64,000 nucleotides of DNA, taken from assembly GCF_004827385.1 (NCBI RefSeq), contig NZ_SRXN01000025.1, forward strand, positions 1-64,000, written 5' to 3'. A program made the translations under genes and the position numbers. Below, piece after piece: positions 1-8,664 of the stretch. The notes beneath the pieces were generated by a model, which was given only the letters and a program-made list of their open reading frames with translations, was not told the DNA's origin and searched no databases. This DNA comes from Ensifer sp. MPMI2T. GTDB lineage: Bacteria; Pseudomonadota; Alphaproteobacteria; Rhizobiales; Rhizobiaceae. How positions within the stretch are numbered: the stretch's first letter is position 1; each line of letters starts with the position of its first letter.

Positions 1-354
1 TCCGCGCATTGCCATACTGGCCCGCGGCGTGTGAAAGCCGCACCTTAGAGGCCTGACACACGACCGCAACCGATCGCATGTTCATAACTTCGAGTTTCTT
101 CTTGCATCACCGGGGGCATCCACACACGACCCCAATTTGTCCTCCCCGCTTGGAAAATCCGCCGCCGGCTCTTGCCTATCCCCGGAGGTGCAAGGACCGC
201 CTGTCAAATGTCGAATTGCATACGTGTCCCTGAACGCGCGGCCAGCGAGCACTCCGTCATACCTTTGCTCGTCACAAGGATCCAGCTCGCCCAAGTCCTT
301 GGGCGCGGGAGACTCCCGCCGGATCGACCGCGAGAGGCGAGGGCGCATCCCCGT
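1..354. other. Intergenic stretch with a degenerate hairpin repeat
   Basis: No convincing gene is seen before the nucleotide cyclase stop codon at 355. Positions about 254-348 hold a decayed copy of the second (hairpin) repeat family of this window. It contains the internal module gcccaagtccttgggc, which also occurs near 54034 and is an inverted repeat. The flanking words resemble the cattcctgtg / cacaggaat arms of better copies but carry several mismatches. The first 250 bases show nothing recognisable. Confidence 0.5.
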
Positions 355-1530
355 TCAGCCCCGGCGCAGCACCCATCGGAGCGCGGTGGCAATCGAGAGG
401 CCGAGGAGGGGCCAGACGGCCCAGAAGGTTCCGTCAAAGGTGAGGAGGTTGACCGTGACGACGGTGAGGGCGGCGATCGCGAGCAGGCCGAAGACGCGGT
501 CGATGTCCTTTCTTCGCCTGAGCCAGAGGAGGGCGGAGAAGATCGCAAGCCCGAGCAGCGGCCAGACGGACCATAGCACGCCGTGCCAGGTGAGGAGGTT
601 TATCGCGACGAGGGCGGCGGCGAGAACGGCGATGACGGCGAACCTGCGGTTGCCGGGCGCTGTGGGAGACGCCGTCTCGGAAGTTGCTTGCGGCCGCGCG
701 GATTCGGCACCGGATTGTCGACCCCACGTGCCGGCGGAGTCCACTGACGCGGTGTCTTGGGGGGCGGTGCCGGTGGTCGCCTCCGGCTGCGCGGCCCCAG
801 GAGCGGATTGCCGGCCCCAGGTGGCGGAAGGTCCCGCTGTCGCCGAGCCTTGCGGTGTGCCGCTTGCCTCGGCCGGTGCTTGCGGCCGCGCTGCATCGGA
901 CGCAGGTTGCCCGTTCCGGGTGCCGGCAGGCGCGGCCGCGCCGTTTCCGCGGGCGCTGCCTTGGGTTGCGCTGCCCTGCCGGAGGGCATGTTCATGCGCG
1001 TCATCCCGGGCGCCGATCCTGACCGCGTAGCTCGCGACGCCGCCCTCGATGTTCTTCACCTCGAGCTGGCCGAGGAAGTCGAAGCTGACGGCGACCTTGT
1101 TGCGCACCTGGTCGTAGACGGTGTTGGAGATGACGATGCCGCCGGCGGGTGCTGTGGCCTGCAGGCGGGCGGCGATGTTGACGCCGTCGCCATAGAGGTC
1201 GTCGCCCTCGGCGATCACGTCGCCGAGATTGATGCCGATGCGAAAGCGCATCTGCGTCTCGCTCGGCCGCTCGGCGTTAAGGCCCGCAAGCTCGTTCTGG
1301 ACGTCGACCGCGGCGCGCACCGCTTCGACCACACTCGGGAATTCGGCGAGTAGCCCGTCGCCCCAGGTGTTGACGACCCGGCCATCATGCACCTCGATCA
1401 GCCGCGCCATGGCATCGCGATAGCGCTTCAGCGTCGCCAGCGTGCCTTCCTCGTCCGCCCCCATCAGGCGCGAATAGTCCTGCACGTCGGCGGAGAAGAT
1501 CGTCGTCAGCTTGCGGCGGGTTTCGGACAT
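355..1530 (-). CDS. Class III adenylate/guanylate cyclase with duplicated C-terminal membrane module
   Basis: 391 aa. Residues about 8-175 form a class III nucleotidyl cyclase catalytic domain of the bacterial type: FSADVQDYSRLMG carries the first metal Asp (D15), TWGDGLLAEF the second, followed by FRIGINLGDV and GDGVNIAARL. It should make cAMP or cGMP from the triphosphate. The catalytic domain is N-terminal. A linker of about 110 residues rich in Ala, Pro, Gly and Gln contains imperfect repeats (TWGRQSAPGAAQPEAT / TWGRQSGAESARPQAT). The last 100 residues hold a tandem duplicated hydrophobic unit, NLLTWHGVLWSVWPLLGL and NLLTFDGTFWAVWPLLGL, each ending in a basic cluster, so the enzyme is probably membrane-anchored with the cyclase in the cytoplasm. 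It stands alone; no regulator is adjacent. Cyclase family is sure; the nucleotide made is not. Confidence 0.93.
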   Translation of the reverse strand: MSETRRKLTTIFSADVQDYSRLMGADEEGTLATLKRYRDAMARLIEVHDGRVVNTWGDGLLAEFPSVVEAVRAAVDVQNELAGLNAERPSETQMRFRIGINLGDVIAEGDDLYGDGVNIAARLQATAPAGGIVISNTVYDQVRNKVAVSFDFLGQLEVKNIEGGVASYAVRIGARDDAHEHALRQGSATQGSARGNGAAAPAGTRNGQPASDAARPQAPAEASGTPQGSATAGPSATWGRQSAPGAAQPEATTGTAPQDTASVDSAGTWGRQSGAESARPQATSETASPTAPGNRRFAVIAVLAAALVAINLLTWHGVLWSVWPLLGLAIFSALLWLRRRKDIDRVFGLLAIAALTVVTVNLLTFDGTFWAVWPLLGLSIATALRWVLRRG

Positions 1531-1983
1531 GACCGTTCGTCCTTGCTTCGGGGCCGCCTGCGGCGCGCCCCGCGCGTCTTCTTATCCTTAAATCAGTTAG
1601 GATTTAAGGAAACATGGAAGAGACGCCAGGCGGGAGAGAGGGCGCGTGTTCCAGGCAGAAGGCGTGCCACTTTGGATTGCACGAGTCCAGAGCTTTTCAT
1701 AGCCAGAGGGGAAACAATCCTGCCGAGCATGTTTCCTCACGGCCGACGCGATCGCCTCTGACCGGGGAAACTGCCTGGCCCGTCCATTTAGTGCGTGATC
1801 CGATAAGGTAGCAAAGGCGAAAATCGCGGACGCGGGTGTCGATACCCCCCTCTGCCCGGCAGGGCAGAGGGGTGCAGCCGAGGCGGCTCGGACATGCGCC
1901 GACGCGCGAACCCCGGCGGCCGGATCTCGCTCTGCAGAACCATCGGGCGGAACAAGTTTGGCCATTCCGGAATTGTGATTTTC
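1531..1983. other. Intergenic stretch with remnant of the 108-bp repeat
   Basis: The gap separates the divergently transcribed cyclase and L,D-transpeptidase genes and must hold both promoters. Positions 1570-1617 are a shortened copy of the two-palindrome repeat: cgcgcgtctt from the left palindrome is joined directly to the right palindrome (tccttaaatc...gatttaagga aacatg), with the middle lost. The long reading frame on the minus strand across this region is a mirror of the transpeptidase gene and is not considered real. Confidence 0.6.
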
Positions 1984-2967
1984 ATGAAGAGCATGGCCTT
2001 TCTTGCAGCATCGCTGACCTTGGGCCTCTGCGGCGCCGCCGGTGCCGAAGAGCTTCGGCCGGAAGACATCAACAAGGCGACACTCGCCTCCATCCCGCCC
2101 GAACGGCCGCCCAAAGCCTCGCCGCGGCCGGAGCCGGCGATCGTCCATCTCCAGGTTCTCCTCGACCGTGCGGGTTCGTCTCCCGGGGTGATCGACGGCT
2201 ACTATGGCGAGAACGTCACCAAGGCGATCGCCGGGTTCGAGGCCATGCAGCATCTTCCCGTTGATGGAAAGCTGGATCCCGAGGTCATCCGCCGGCTTCC
2301 CGCCGGCAAGCCCGTCATCGAGCCCTATGTCGTCACCAAAGAGGATGCCGAGGACCTCGTCGAGCGCATTCCCGAAGACTACGCCAAGCAGGCGGAAATG
2401 AAGCACCTTGGATACACAAGCGTCGCGGAGAGGCTGTCGGAGCGGTTCCACATGGACATCGACCTCTTGAAGGCGCTCAATCCGGGCTCGGCATTTGCCG
2501 CCGGAGATAAGGTTTCGGTTGCAATGCCCGGCGCCTCGAAGTCGGGCAAGGGCAACGTCAAGCGGATCGAGGCGCGCAGGCGAGTGGGCCAAGTCGCGGC
2601 GTTCGCGGAAGACGGTTCGCTGATTGCCGCCTATCCTGCCACGATCGGCAGCGAAGAGACGCCTTCGCCCTCCGGCACGCACAAGGTGAAAGGAGTCGCT
2701 CGACAGCCCGTCTACGTCTACAACCCGAAAATCAACTTCAAGCAGGGCGATAACACCAAGCGCCTGACGCTGCCCAGCGGCCCCAATGGCCCCGTGGGTA
2801 GCGTCTGGATTGACCTGACCAAGCCAACCTACGGGATCCACGGCACGCCGGAACCCTCGCTCGTCGACAAGGTGGGGTCACACGGATGCGTTCGCCTGGC
2901 AAACTGGGACGCCGAGGAACTGGCGGGGATGGTCAAGCCGGGGGTCATCGTCGAGTTCACCGACTGA
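1984..2967 (+). CDS. L,D-transpeptidase with peptidoglycan-binding domain
   Basis: 327 aa from the ATG at 1984, chosen because it begins a clean signal peptide (MKSMAFLAASLTLGLCGAAGA). An upstream in-frame ATG at 1894 would bury the signal peptide. Residues about 48-90 form a peptidoglycan-binding domain (LQVLLDRAGSSPGVIDGYYG...LPVDGKLD). The C-terminal YkuD domain spans about 190-327, with IHGTPEPS and the catalytic SHGCVRLANWD, giving the active Cys and its His. The enzyme would make 3-3 cross-links or attach proteins to peptidoglycan in the periplasm. The region between the domains, with FHMDIDLLKALNPG, looks LysM-like. The gene converges with the flavodoxin-fold gene at 3027. Confidence 0.93.
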   Translation: MKSMAFLAASLTLGLCGAAGAEELRPEDINKATLASIPPERPPKASPRPEPAIVHLQVLLDRAGSSPGVIDGYYGENVTKAIAGFEAMQHLPVDGKLDPEVIRRLPAGKPVIEPYVVTKEDAEDLVERIPEDYAKQAEMKHLGYTSVAERLSERFHMDIDLLKALNPGSAFAAGDKVSVAMPGASKSGKGNVKRIEARRRVGQVAAFAEDGSLIAAYPATIGSEETPSPSGTHKVKGVARQPVYVYNPKINFKQGDNTKRLTLPSGPNGPVGSVWIDLTKPTYGIHGTPEPSLVDKVGSHGCVRLANWDAEELAGMVKPGVIVEFTD

Positions 2968-3026
2968 TGGTACGGTGATCCAGCGTCCGAATGCCTTGGG
3001 TTTTGGCGCGGGAGATGCCGGTCCGC

Positions 3027-4136
3027 TTACTTCTGTCGTGGTTGCGAGAGCTTTCCTCCAGCCGAGGCCAGCCTTCCAGACCGCTTCGCCGCAACCGCTT
3101 CGACCAATGTCCTTGCCGCGTTGCGAACCTCTTCCTGCACAGCTTCGTCGACATCGAGCTCCTCGTGGCTCAATGCGTAAGGTTTCCAGTAGCCGATGTA
3201 GCGATCCAGTTCCGCCAAAGGGCCGGCCGGTTCGAGATGCATGTAGCAAAGCCAATCCGACAGGCTGCGCCGGACGTTCTCGACGCCTTCCACGTCGCCA
3301 TGCACGATTACGGAAAAGAGTCGCCCGGCCAGATGTCGAGGATAGTTCCAGCCTTCGAGCTCGATCGTCTTGGCGAGCTTCGCATCCTTGCCTTGGGTCA
3401 ACGTCGGATCGGGATTGCCGCCGTCGGCGCAAACCAACCGATCCATCATCAGTTTTACCGGCGAGGAGACGTGATACCAGTTGACCGGCGTGACGATCAT
3501 GATCCCGTGTGCCTCGACCCACATCGGATAGATCTCATTCATCCAGTCGTCGACCTGCCCGAGCGAATAGTTCGGATAGCAGGAGCACGGCCAGTGACAG
3601 AGCGCGGGAGAGGTGGAGAAGCACGCCTTGCAAGGGTGAATCATCCGTCCATATTCCGAAGCGAGGCGATGCAACTCGAGCACGCTCGTCTTCACCCCAG
3701 CCGTCTGGTCGATCGTCTCCTGTGCGATCTTCATCAGCCGGTAGGACTTCGACATTTCGCCGGGACAGGTGTGTTCGCTACGGGACGATCCGGATATCAA
3801 CAGGATGCGCGCCGGACCGTCGGCATTCAGATGACGCTCTTGCGCGGCATGAATCGCATCGCGCGCCGCAAGCCAATCGACGGACAGTTCGTATTCCGGA
3901 TCGCTGAACGCAGCGCCCGCCTTGCGTGTGCGCGGTGCTTTTCGCTGATGCTCATAGGCGTCCCATGCCGCCGAAGCGACCTTGTCCAGTTCGGATCGAA
4001 GGCTATCGAATGCCGGATCCTGAAACCGGCTGAGGAAGCGGCGGCGAAACTCGGTCTCCGCGAGCCTCGGACTTGGCGTTCCCTTTCGCGGCTCGATGGC
4101 TGTCGGCGACGGCTTTGTGTTGGGGCTTTTGGACAT
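3027..4136 (-). CDS. Flavodoxin-fold NAD(P)H-dependent FMN oxidoreductase
   Basis: 369 aa. The region from about 105 onward has the flavodoxin/NADPH-dependent FMN reductase fold: ILLISGSSRSEHTCPG (FMN phosphate loop), CKACFSTSPALCHWPCSCYPN (a Cys-rich segment often seen in iron-sulfur flavoprotein-like members), then IMIVTPVNWYHVSSPVKLMMDRL, which is typical of this family. The first 100 residues are a polar extension with no recognised domain, making the protein longer than ordinary FMN reductases (about 180-220 aa). Start ATG 4136 is preceded by an AGGTG sequence. Substrate is unknown; a quinone, nitro or metal reductase role is possible. Confidence 0.8.
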   Translation of the reverse strand: MSKSPNTKPSPTAIEPRKGTPSPRLAETEFRRRFLSRFQDPAFDSLRSELDKVASAAWDAYEHQRKAPRTRKAGAAFSDPEYELSVDWLAARDAIHAAQERHLNADGPARILLISGSSRSEHTCPGEMSKSYRLMKIAQETIDQTAGVKTSVLELHRLASEYGRMIHPCKACFSTSPALCHWPCSCYPNYSLGQVDDWMNEIYPMWVEAHGIMIVTPVNWYHVSSPVKLMMDRLVCADGGNPDPTLTQGKDAKLAKTIELEGWNYPRHLAGRLFSVIVHGDVEGVENVRRSLSDWLCYMHLEPAGPLAELDRYIGYWKPYALSHEELDVDEAVQEEVRNAARTLVEAVAAKRSGRLASAGGKLSQPRQK

Positions 4137-4453
4137 AGCACACCTGCGTCGTTGGAGGATTTGTTAGCTGTAATCGAGCACCATGCCGATTGTTCCAACC
4201 GCCTACTTCGGGCGCTGTCTGTGAGAGCGTGAGGATCGGCAGGGCACCCTGGCGTCATCCTGATGTGGGCGGCTCGGGCGAGGGGAAGGCGTTGGCCTCT
4301 TTTGCGCCCAGACTTGGTCCTTGGTCTGTCTCAGGCGGGTTCGAGACGTTCTCGCCGTCTGATGCTAGAGTGCCGCCTTGATCGGAGGCTGCCTATTTCC
4401 GGCTCTGTGTCCGAGCGCGAGGCGTCGAAATCAGCACAGACGAGGTCAGGGCT
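4137..4453. other. Intergenic, nothing recognised
   Basis: About 320 bases between the divergent flavodoxin-fold gene and the small gene at 4454. It probably holds both promoters, but no clear operator, repeat or hairpin stands out. Confidence 0.3.
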
Positions 4454-4669
4454 ATGCACAAGTTCACAGTTACCGTCACACAAGAGTTCGAGGCCGACAG
4501 CGCCGAGGAGGCCGCCCTGCTCATGTATCAACAACTGACCAAAGTGCCGGCGCCGCTCGATTATTCGGTTACGGATGAGACGAAGCTTATAACCAGTCTG
4601 ACGCTGGACAGGGAAAAGGCGGACGAGTTTGCCAGTGTCGATCACACGGCAGACCCCGGCAATTGGTAG
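4454..4669 (+). CDS. Small conserved-looking hypothetical protein
   Basis: 71 aa, acidic, no signal peptide or membrane segment. The composition (MHKFTVTVTQEFEADSAEEA, then a helical YQQLTK segment) looks like a real folded alpha/beta protein and not random GC-rich translation. An agggct sequence just upstream could serve as the ribosome site. No family is recognised and the neighbours give no clue to function. Confidence 0.6.
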   Translation: MHKFTVTVTQEFEADSAEEAALLMYQQLTKVPAPLDYSVTDETKLITSLTLDREKADEFASVDHTADPGNW

Positions 4670-5533
4670 TGCTGGCCCAAGAAGTGCGTAGCGGTCCTTT
4701 GTCCAGATCGCGTCAGCTTTCTTGCTCTGCGATCACCGCACGCACCTCAATCCCTGTGCTGTCACACGGACCCAGCGGCGCGGGAGATCTTGCTGCAAAT
4801 GGCCTGAGGCAGCCGATCGCCACCACCGCGTGCAAAGCGCTAAAACCCGAGTCATTCACGGCCCCGACGCGCCGTGGCCGGATTCCTGTTACGAGCACAG
4901 GAATGAGGGAGTTTTCCGCTGCAGCGGAAAAAATCTCCAGACGCGCGCACTGTGACCGGTTGCTGGTGCCGCGCGGCCAACAAACATCCCGTGATTCCCG
5001 TCGCCACAGGACGAGAATGTACGCAGCGATAATTTCCCGGACGGAGCGCTAACGACAAGCACTAAGCATTTGGATATAGATTCAAATGGCTGAAATGCGA
5101 GCCGACTTATACTCCTTTCGAATTAAGGTAGTACTCAGAAATATTCGTTTCCTGAACTATTAAATATGGTAAGAGGTACAAGGGGATAGGGGATTCTACT
5201 TGAATGCCTGACGTGCCAACGTGAGCGCAGCCGAGGAGATCAAAACAAATTTTCAGATGTTGCCGGACCAGCCATTTGAACGCGCTGGTCGGGGAGGGCG
5301 AGGCGTGCGTTACAGTCCTCTCGCCCGATGAGGGGCCCCCGGCTTTAGCGAGGGGAGACCGGCCGCCATTGGCCGGTTTCCCACCTCTTCGAGAACGCGA
5401 CCTCGTCGCGACGAATTCCCAAATCCACCGAACGCGAGGGGCGCTCAGAGGACGGGAAAGGTAACTGCATTTTTTGAACACACTGAGGCAGCGTGGATCG
5501 ATGCCACAGCAACAGGATTAGGGGGCAAGCAGA
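4670..5533. other. Long intergenic region with repeat remnants and AT-rich segment
   Basis: No supported gene in 860 bases. Positions about 4749-4908 are a diverged copy of the second repeat family, recognisable by gtcattcacggc and cctgttacgagcacaggaat. A perfect 20-bp palindrome, ttttccgctgcagcggaaaa, lies at 4912-4931. Positions 5085-5185 are markedly AT-rich compared with the surroundings (for example cctgaactattaaatatgg) and could include a promoter for the exoprotein gene at 5534, with a leader of more than 300 bases. Confidence 0.5.
4912..4931. repeat. Perfect 20-bp palindrome
   Basis: TTTTCCGCTGCAGCGGAAAA reads identically on both strands. It directly follows the end of the diverged hairpin repeat. 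It could be a protein-binding site; it is not followed by a clear run of T on the plus strand, so a terminator is less likely. Confidence 0.6.
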
Positions 5534-6730
5534 ATGAGTTTTTTCACAACAAGCTTCATGACGGACGGATCGTATGATTCCGGCCTCAGCCAATCCGCGC
5601 AGGGGCAGCTCTCGTCGAGCTACACAGATGCGCTGACCGAAGCGCTGCAAGATGTAACCGTCGCCGACTACATCGGCTTCCTGGCCAACCAGGCCGGGCT
5701 TTCGGTTGATGATGCGCTCGCCGTAAAGGCTGCGGTTGTCGCCGGAGATTTCACGCTTTCGAACCTGTTTGCAGCCGCCCAGAGCAAGATCGGCCCCGTC
5801 GATGGCGCCAGCATCACGGATCCGGCGCCGACGATGCTGGTCAACGGCGTTGAAATCGACTTGACCGCCATCCTCACCGGGATCGACACGGAAACCTGGT
5901 CGACGGTGCAGGCGATCGGCAAGAAGCTCGAAACGATCTATCATACCCGGGAGTTCTACACGGATACGCGGGAGCCGGCCGACTACGATGCCGGCTGGTC
6001 CATCGACAACCAGCCTCCCGTTGCCGAACCGATCTTGACGGAGTTGACCGAAGACGTTGCGGCGTCGCCCATCGACCTCCTCTCAACCGCTTCCGATCCG
6101 GACGGCGACACGCTTTCCGTCGTCGCCGGCAGCTTGAGCTTTTCCGTTGACGGCGACGCCGGGTCCTCAACGCCTCCCGGTTACATCACCGTCGTCGACA
6201 ACATCGTAACGGTCGACACGTCGCATCCCGATCTGCAGCCCGGAGGGGCAATCGATCTGAAGCTTGGCGAGACGCTCACGGTCGTCGTCAATTACACCAT
6301 CGAGGATGGCCAGGGCGGCACAACCACCAATGCGCTGACCATCGAAATAGCCGGCTCTGCGGACATCTACACCGGTACCGAGTCCTTCACCTTCCAGAAA
6401 ATCGGTGGCGATACCACGGAACGGTCGTTCTCGGGCTCTTTCACGGTCGACACGGATGGTTTCGACGGCATCGTCACAGTCAGCGGAAATGCCGATCTGA
6501 ACAGCATAAGAGAGAGCCTCGGGGGCACGATCGACAGCGGTTCGTTCAGCATTGTCGGCACCGACTCGAACAACACCGCAACGGAAACGCTGAACCCTTA
6601 CTCCAAGACGGTGGTCCTTAACGACGCCGATTTCACGGACGGAACGATTGCGTTCAATGGTACGTTCAGCCAGCAGGTCGCGAACGGCTCCACTGTCGCC
6701 GTCCAACTCGAATACAACTACTGGGCCTGA
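5534..6730 (+). CDS. Cadherin/VCBS-like repeat protein, probable exported surface protein
   Basis: 398 aa, strongly acidic, few Cys, no classical signal peptide. Residues about 155-275 form a cadherin/VCBS-like module: NQPPVAEPILTELTEDVAA, then TASDPDGDTLSV, and a closing VVVNYTIEDGQGGTTTNALT, all typical of beta-sandwich repeats in type I-secreted adhesins. A second Thr/Ser/Asp-rich beta domain follows and ends at a hydrophobic-aromatic C-terminus (VQLEYNYWA). This composition and end suggest export by a type I system. None is adjacent; one lies about 50 kb away at 57265-60588. Start ATG 5534 is preceded by a purine-rich gggggcaagcag. Confidence 0.75.
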   Translation: MSFFTTSFMTDGSYDSGLSQSAQGQLSSSYTDALTEALQDVTVADYIGFLANQAGLSVDDALAVKAAVVAGDFTLSNLFAAAQSKIGPVDGASITDPAPTMLVNGVEIDLTAILTGIDTETWSTVQAIGKKLETIYHTREFYTDTREPADYDAGWSIDNQPPVAEPILTELTEDVAASPIDLLSTASDPDGDTLSVVAGSLSFSVDGDAGSSTPPGYITVVDNIVTVDTSHPDLQPGGAIDLKLGETLTVVVNYTIEDGQGGTTTNALTIEIAGSADIYTGTESFTFQKIGGDTTERSFSGSFTVDTDGFDGIVTVSGNADLNSIRESLGGTIDSGSFSIVGTDSNNTATETLNPYSKTVVLNDADFTDGTIAFNGTFSQQVANGSTVAVQLEYNYWA

Positions 6731-6794
6731 AGCCTAGCCGCAAACCACATGGCTCGGCGACCGACCGGGCCATGTGTCACCTGTTGCAGGTTCC

Positions 6795-6985
6795 TTAGAA
6801 CTCCCCGTCATCCCTGTGCTTGTCACAGGGGATCCAGCAGCGCCGCGTCTGCCGCGCGGGAGACTTCTCAGCGTGGACGGCGATTGGTCGCCAGTCACCC
6901 GCAGGACGCCCGATCCGCATCACGTTCGTCTCGAATACTGGAGCCCAGTCATTCACGGCGCCGACGCGCCGCCGCCGCGAATGAC
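6795..6985. repeat. Second-family hairpin repeat (diverged copy)
   Basis: The copy begins with gtcatccctgtgcttgtcac, which folds on itself, continues with a ccagcagcgccgcgtctgc module shared with the copy near 54970, and ends with gtcattcacggcgccgacgc, shared with copies near 4851 and 54107. The outer arms are less well matched than in the 54-kb copies. Confidence 0.6.
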
Positions 6986-6995
6986 CGAGCTTTCA

Positions 6996-7958
6996 TCACC
7001 CATAATCGTGCGTGTACTCGCCGGCCCGAAAATCCGCGAAGCCCTGAGACCAGCGTTTTCCCGGCCAGACATAATCCACCCGGCCTTCCTCCGGCCGGTA
7101 GACCGCTGTGTAGAGGGTCGGGAAGCGCGGATTTCGCGCGTAGACCGGCGGCTGCAGGAAGCGGTCCGTCAGGCTTTCGATCGACATCTTAGGTTCGCTA
7201 AGCGCCTGCAGGAGCGCGCGCTGCCGCGCCAGAGAATTTGGCGGGGCTCGTTCGCTGCGCTGATGGTTCGCGCATGCCTTGAGGCGGGTAATGACCGGCC
7301 GCTGGCCGGGACCGAGGAGGAGGGTGGCGTAGGTACCCGATCGGTCGAGCAGGGTCACGTTCTGCGGAAGCGCCACCGGGATACGGCAAAGGGCATCCAC
7401 GGCCTCGCTGACGCGACGGCAGGTTTCGAGCACGTAGCGGATCATGAGAATGATCGAGAAGCCGCGACCTTGGAGGCGGCCGCCGCCGAGCGTAACGCTC
7501 GCGACCAGCCCTTCCTCGTTCATCCCGTCGACGCAGCCTCCCCACGGGCGCTGCGCCTTCGCGACCACTTTTAGGCCCGACCATGCGGTGAGCTCGAAGC
7601 GATCGGAGACTATATCGGGCGGATAATCGAAGTTGCGGACGAGCGCCGGGCCTTCCTTTCCGAGCCAGACCGCCTGGCTGCAGCCATAGCCCTCCGGCGC
7701 GGGACGATAGTGGCTCAGCATCCGGTGGGCGAGTTCGTCATCGCCGACGAGGGCGCAGACATGCTCATAGTGCGGAATGAGCTCGGGCATGTGCTGCGCG
7801 AGCGCCGCGCGACATTCGCTGACGGTGGGGGCGGTGGGGCGCGACGTCACGGCCTTGCCGAAATACCAGTTCTCCACGCCGGCCCGACCGGCCGTGAAGC
7901 GGGAAAGCCAGTCTTCCCCGGGCCGATCCTCCCGCGCTGAGACGAAGGTCTTCTGCAT
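6996..7958 (-). CDS. C45-type Ntn hydrolase (acyl-CoA:6-aminopenicillanate acyltransferase-like)
   Basis: 320 aa from the ATG at 7958. A TTG at 8036 (with AAAGG before it) is an alternative start adding 26 residues. The protein resembles the peptidase C45 / acyltransferase family of N-terminal-nucleophile hydrolases. GYGCSQAVW supplies the presumed autoprocessing Cys (C93), followed by ALVRNFDYPPD and WGGCVDGMNEEGLVASV, both typical of the beta subunit. Such enzymes cleave or transfer acyl groups on amides. It lies just downstream of a tetR gene on the same strand and is divergent from an amine oxidase, suggesting a shared amine/amide substrate. The substrate itself cannot be predicted. Confidence 0.82.
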   Translation of the reverse strand: MQKTFVSAREDRPGEDWLSRFTAGRAGVENWYFGKAVTSRPTAPTVSECRAALAQHMPELIPHYEHVCALVGDDELAHRMLSHYRPAPEGYGCSQAVWLGKEGPALVRNFDYPPDIVSDRFELTAWSGLKVVAKAQRPWGGCVDGMNEEGLVASVTLGGGRLQGRGFSIILMIRYVLETCRRVSEAVDALCRIPVALPQNVTLLDRSGTYATLLLGPGQRPVITRLKACANHQRSERAPPNSLARQRALLQALSEPKMSIESLTDRFLQPPVYARNPRFPTLYTAVYRPEEGRVDYVWPGKRWSQGFADFRAGEYTHDYG

Positions 7959-8044
7959 GGCGAAGTATAGGGAGGGATTTGCTCTGTTGGCAACGCGAGG
8001 CGTTGGGGCGTCTGCGGGCGAAAGCCCGGCCGCCAACGGTGCCT

Positions 8045-8551
8045 TTATGTAGACAGCGCCGCCGCCGCTTCATCGAACGCGGAGGGCCTGGAAAGAACAT
8101 TTGCCAGCAACATGGCGCCTTCCAATGTGGCCAGTACGTGCGTGGCCCTCTCTTGCGACAGACCGCTCTCGACGAGCCTTTCAAGCCCAAGCTCAAAGAA
8201 CCGGCGGACTTCGATCAAAACCTCTTCCGAGAGATCCTGGGAAGTGGCGGCAAGGGCGCCACACAGGCACATTTTGCCGTCACCATAAAGCGAGCGGCGA
8301 AATGCCTGGACCCACACTTCGATCACGTCGCGACCTTCGGCAACCTCCCGTTCGATCGATGACATGAAGCGCTGCGTGTAGCGATGGGCAACGGCCGCGC
8401 CTAAACTTTCCTTCGTTGCAAAATGATAGTGAACGCTGGCGCTTTTCACTCCAACGTCGGCGGCAATCTCTCGAAAACTGAAGCCGCTATACCCGGCACC
8501 CCGTATCCGACGCTCAGCGGCGTCCATAATGGCTTCCGCCGTATCACTCAC
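8045..8551 (-). CDS. TetR/AcrR-family repressor
   Basis: 168 aa, GTG start at 8551 with gaggggcg upstream; an ATG at 8527 is an alternative. The N-terminal helix-turn-helix is clear: IMDAAERRIRGAGYSGFSF then REIAADVGVKSASVHYHF. The C-terminal half is a ligand-binding helical domain and includes KMCLCGALAA. It is divergent from the flavin oxidase gene, and a 6-4-6 inverted repeat at 8625-8640 lies between them. By TetR precedent it probably represses both directions. The acyltransferase-like gene follows on the same strand. Confidence 0.9.
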   Translation of the reverse strand: MSDTAEAIMDAAERRIRGAGYSGFSFREIAADVGVKSASVHYHFATKESLGAAVAHRYTQRFMSSIEREVAEGRDVIEVWVQAFRRSLYGDGKMCLCGALAATSQDLSEEVLIEVRRFFELGLERLVESGLSQERATHVLATLEGAMLLANVLSRPSAFDEAAAALST

Positions 8552-8624
8552 GTTTTCGCCCCTCGTCTATCTTCTGAGAGATAAGTCTTGCAATGAGCGC
8601 TCGCAACCGCTATTTCGGGCCCTA

Positions 8625-8640
8625 CCTATCGATAGATAGG
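8625..8640. promoter_or_regulatory. Probable TetR operator
   Basis: CCTATC-GATA-GATAGG is a perfect inverted repeat with 6-bp arms and a 4-bp centre. It sits in the divergent gap between the tetR gene (start 8551) and the amine oxidase gene (start 8665). Length, symmetry and position fit an operator for the adjacent TetR protein; binding itself is inferred. Confidence 0.65.
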
Positions 8641-8664
8641 CGTGCTGATAAATAGAGGCGGCAG

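Noticed and set aside
1597-2841. 414-aa open frame on the minus strand
   Set aside because: It mirrors the L,D-transpeptidase gene, whose signal peptide and catalytic motifs are clear on the plus strand. Long antisense frames are expected in high-GC DNA.
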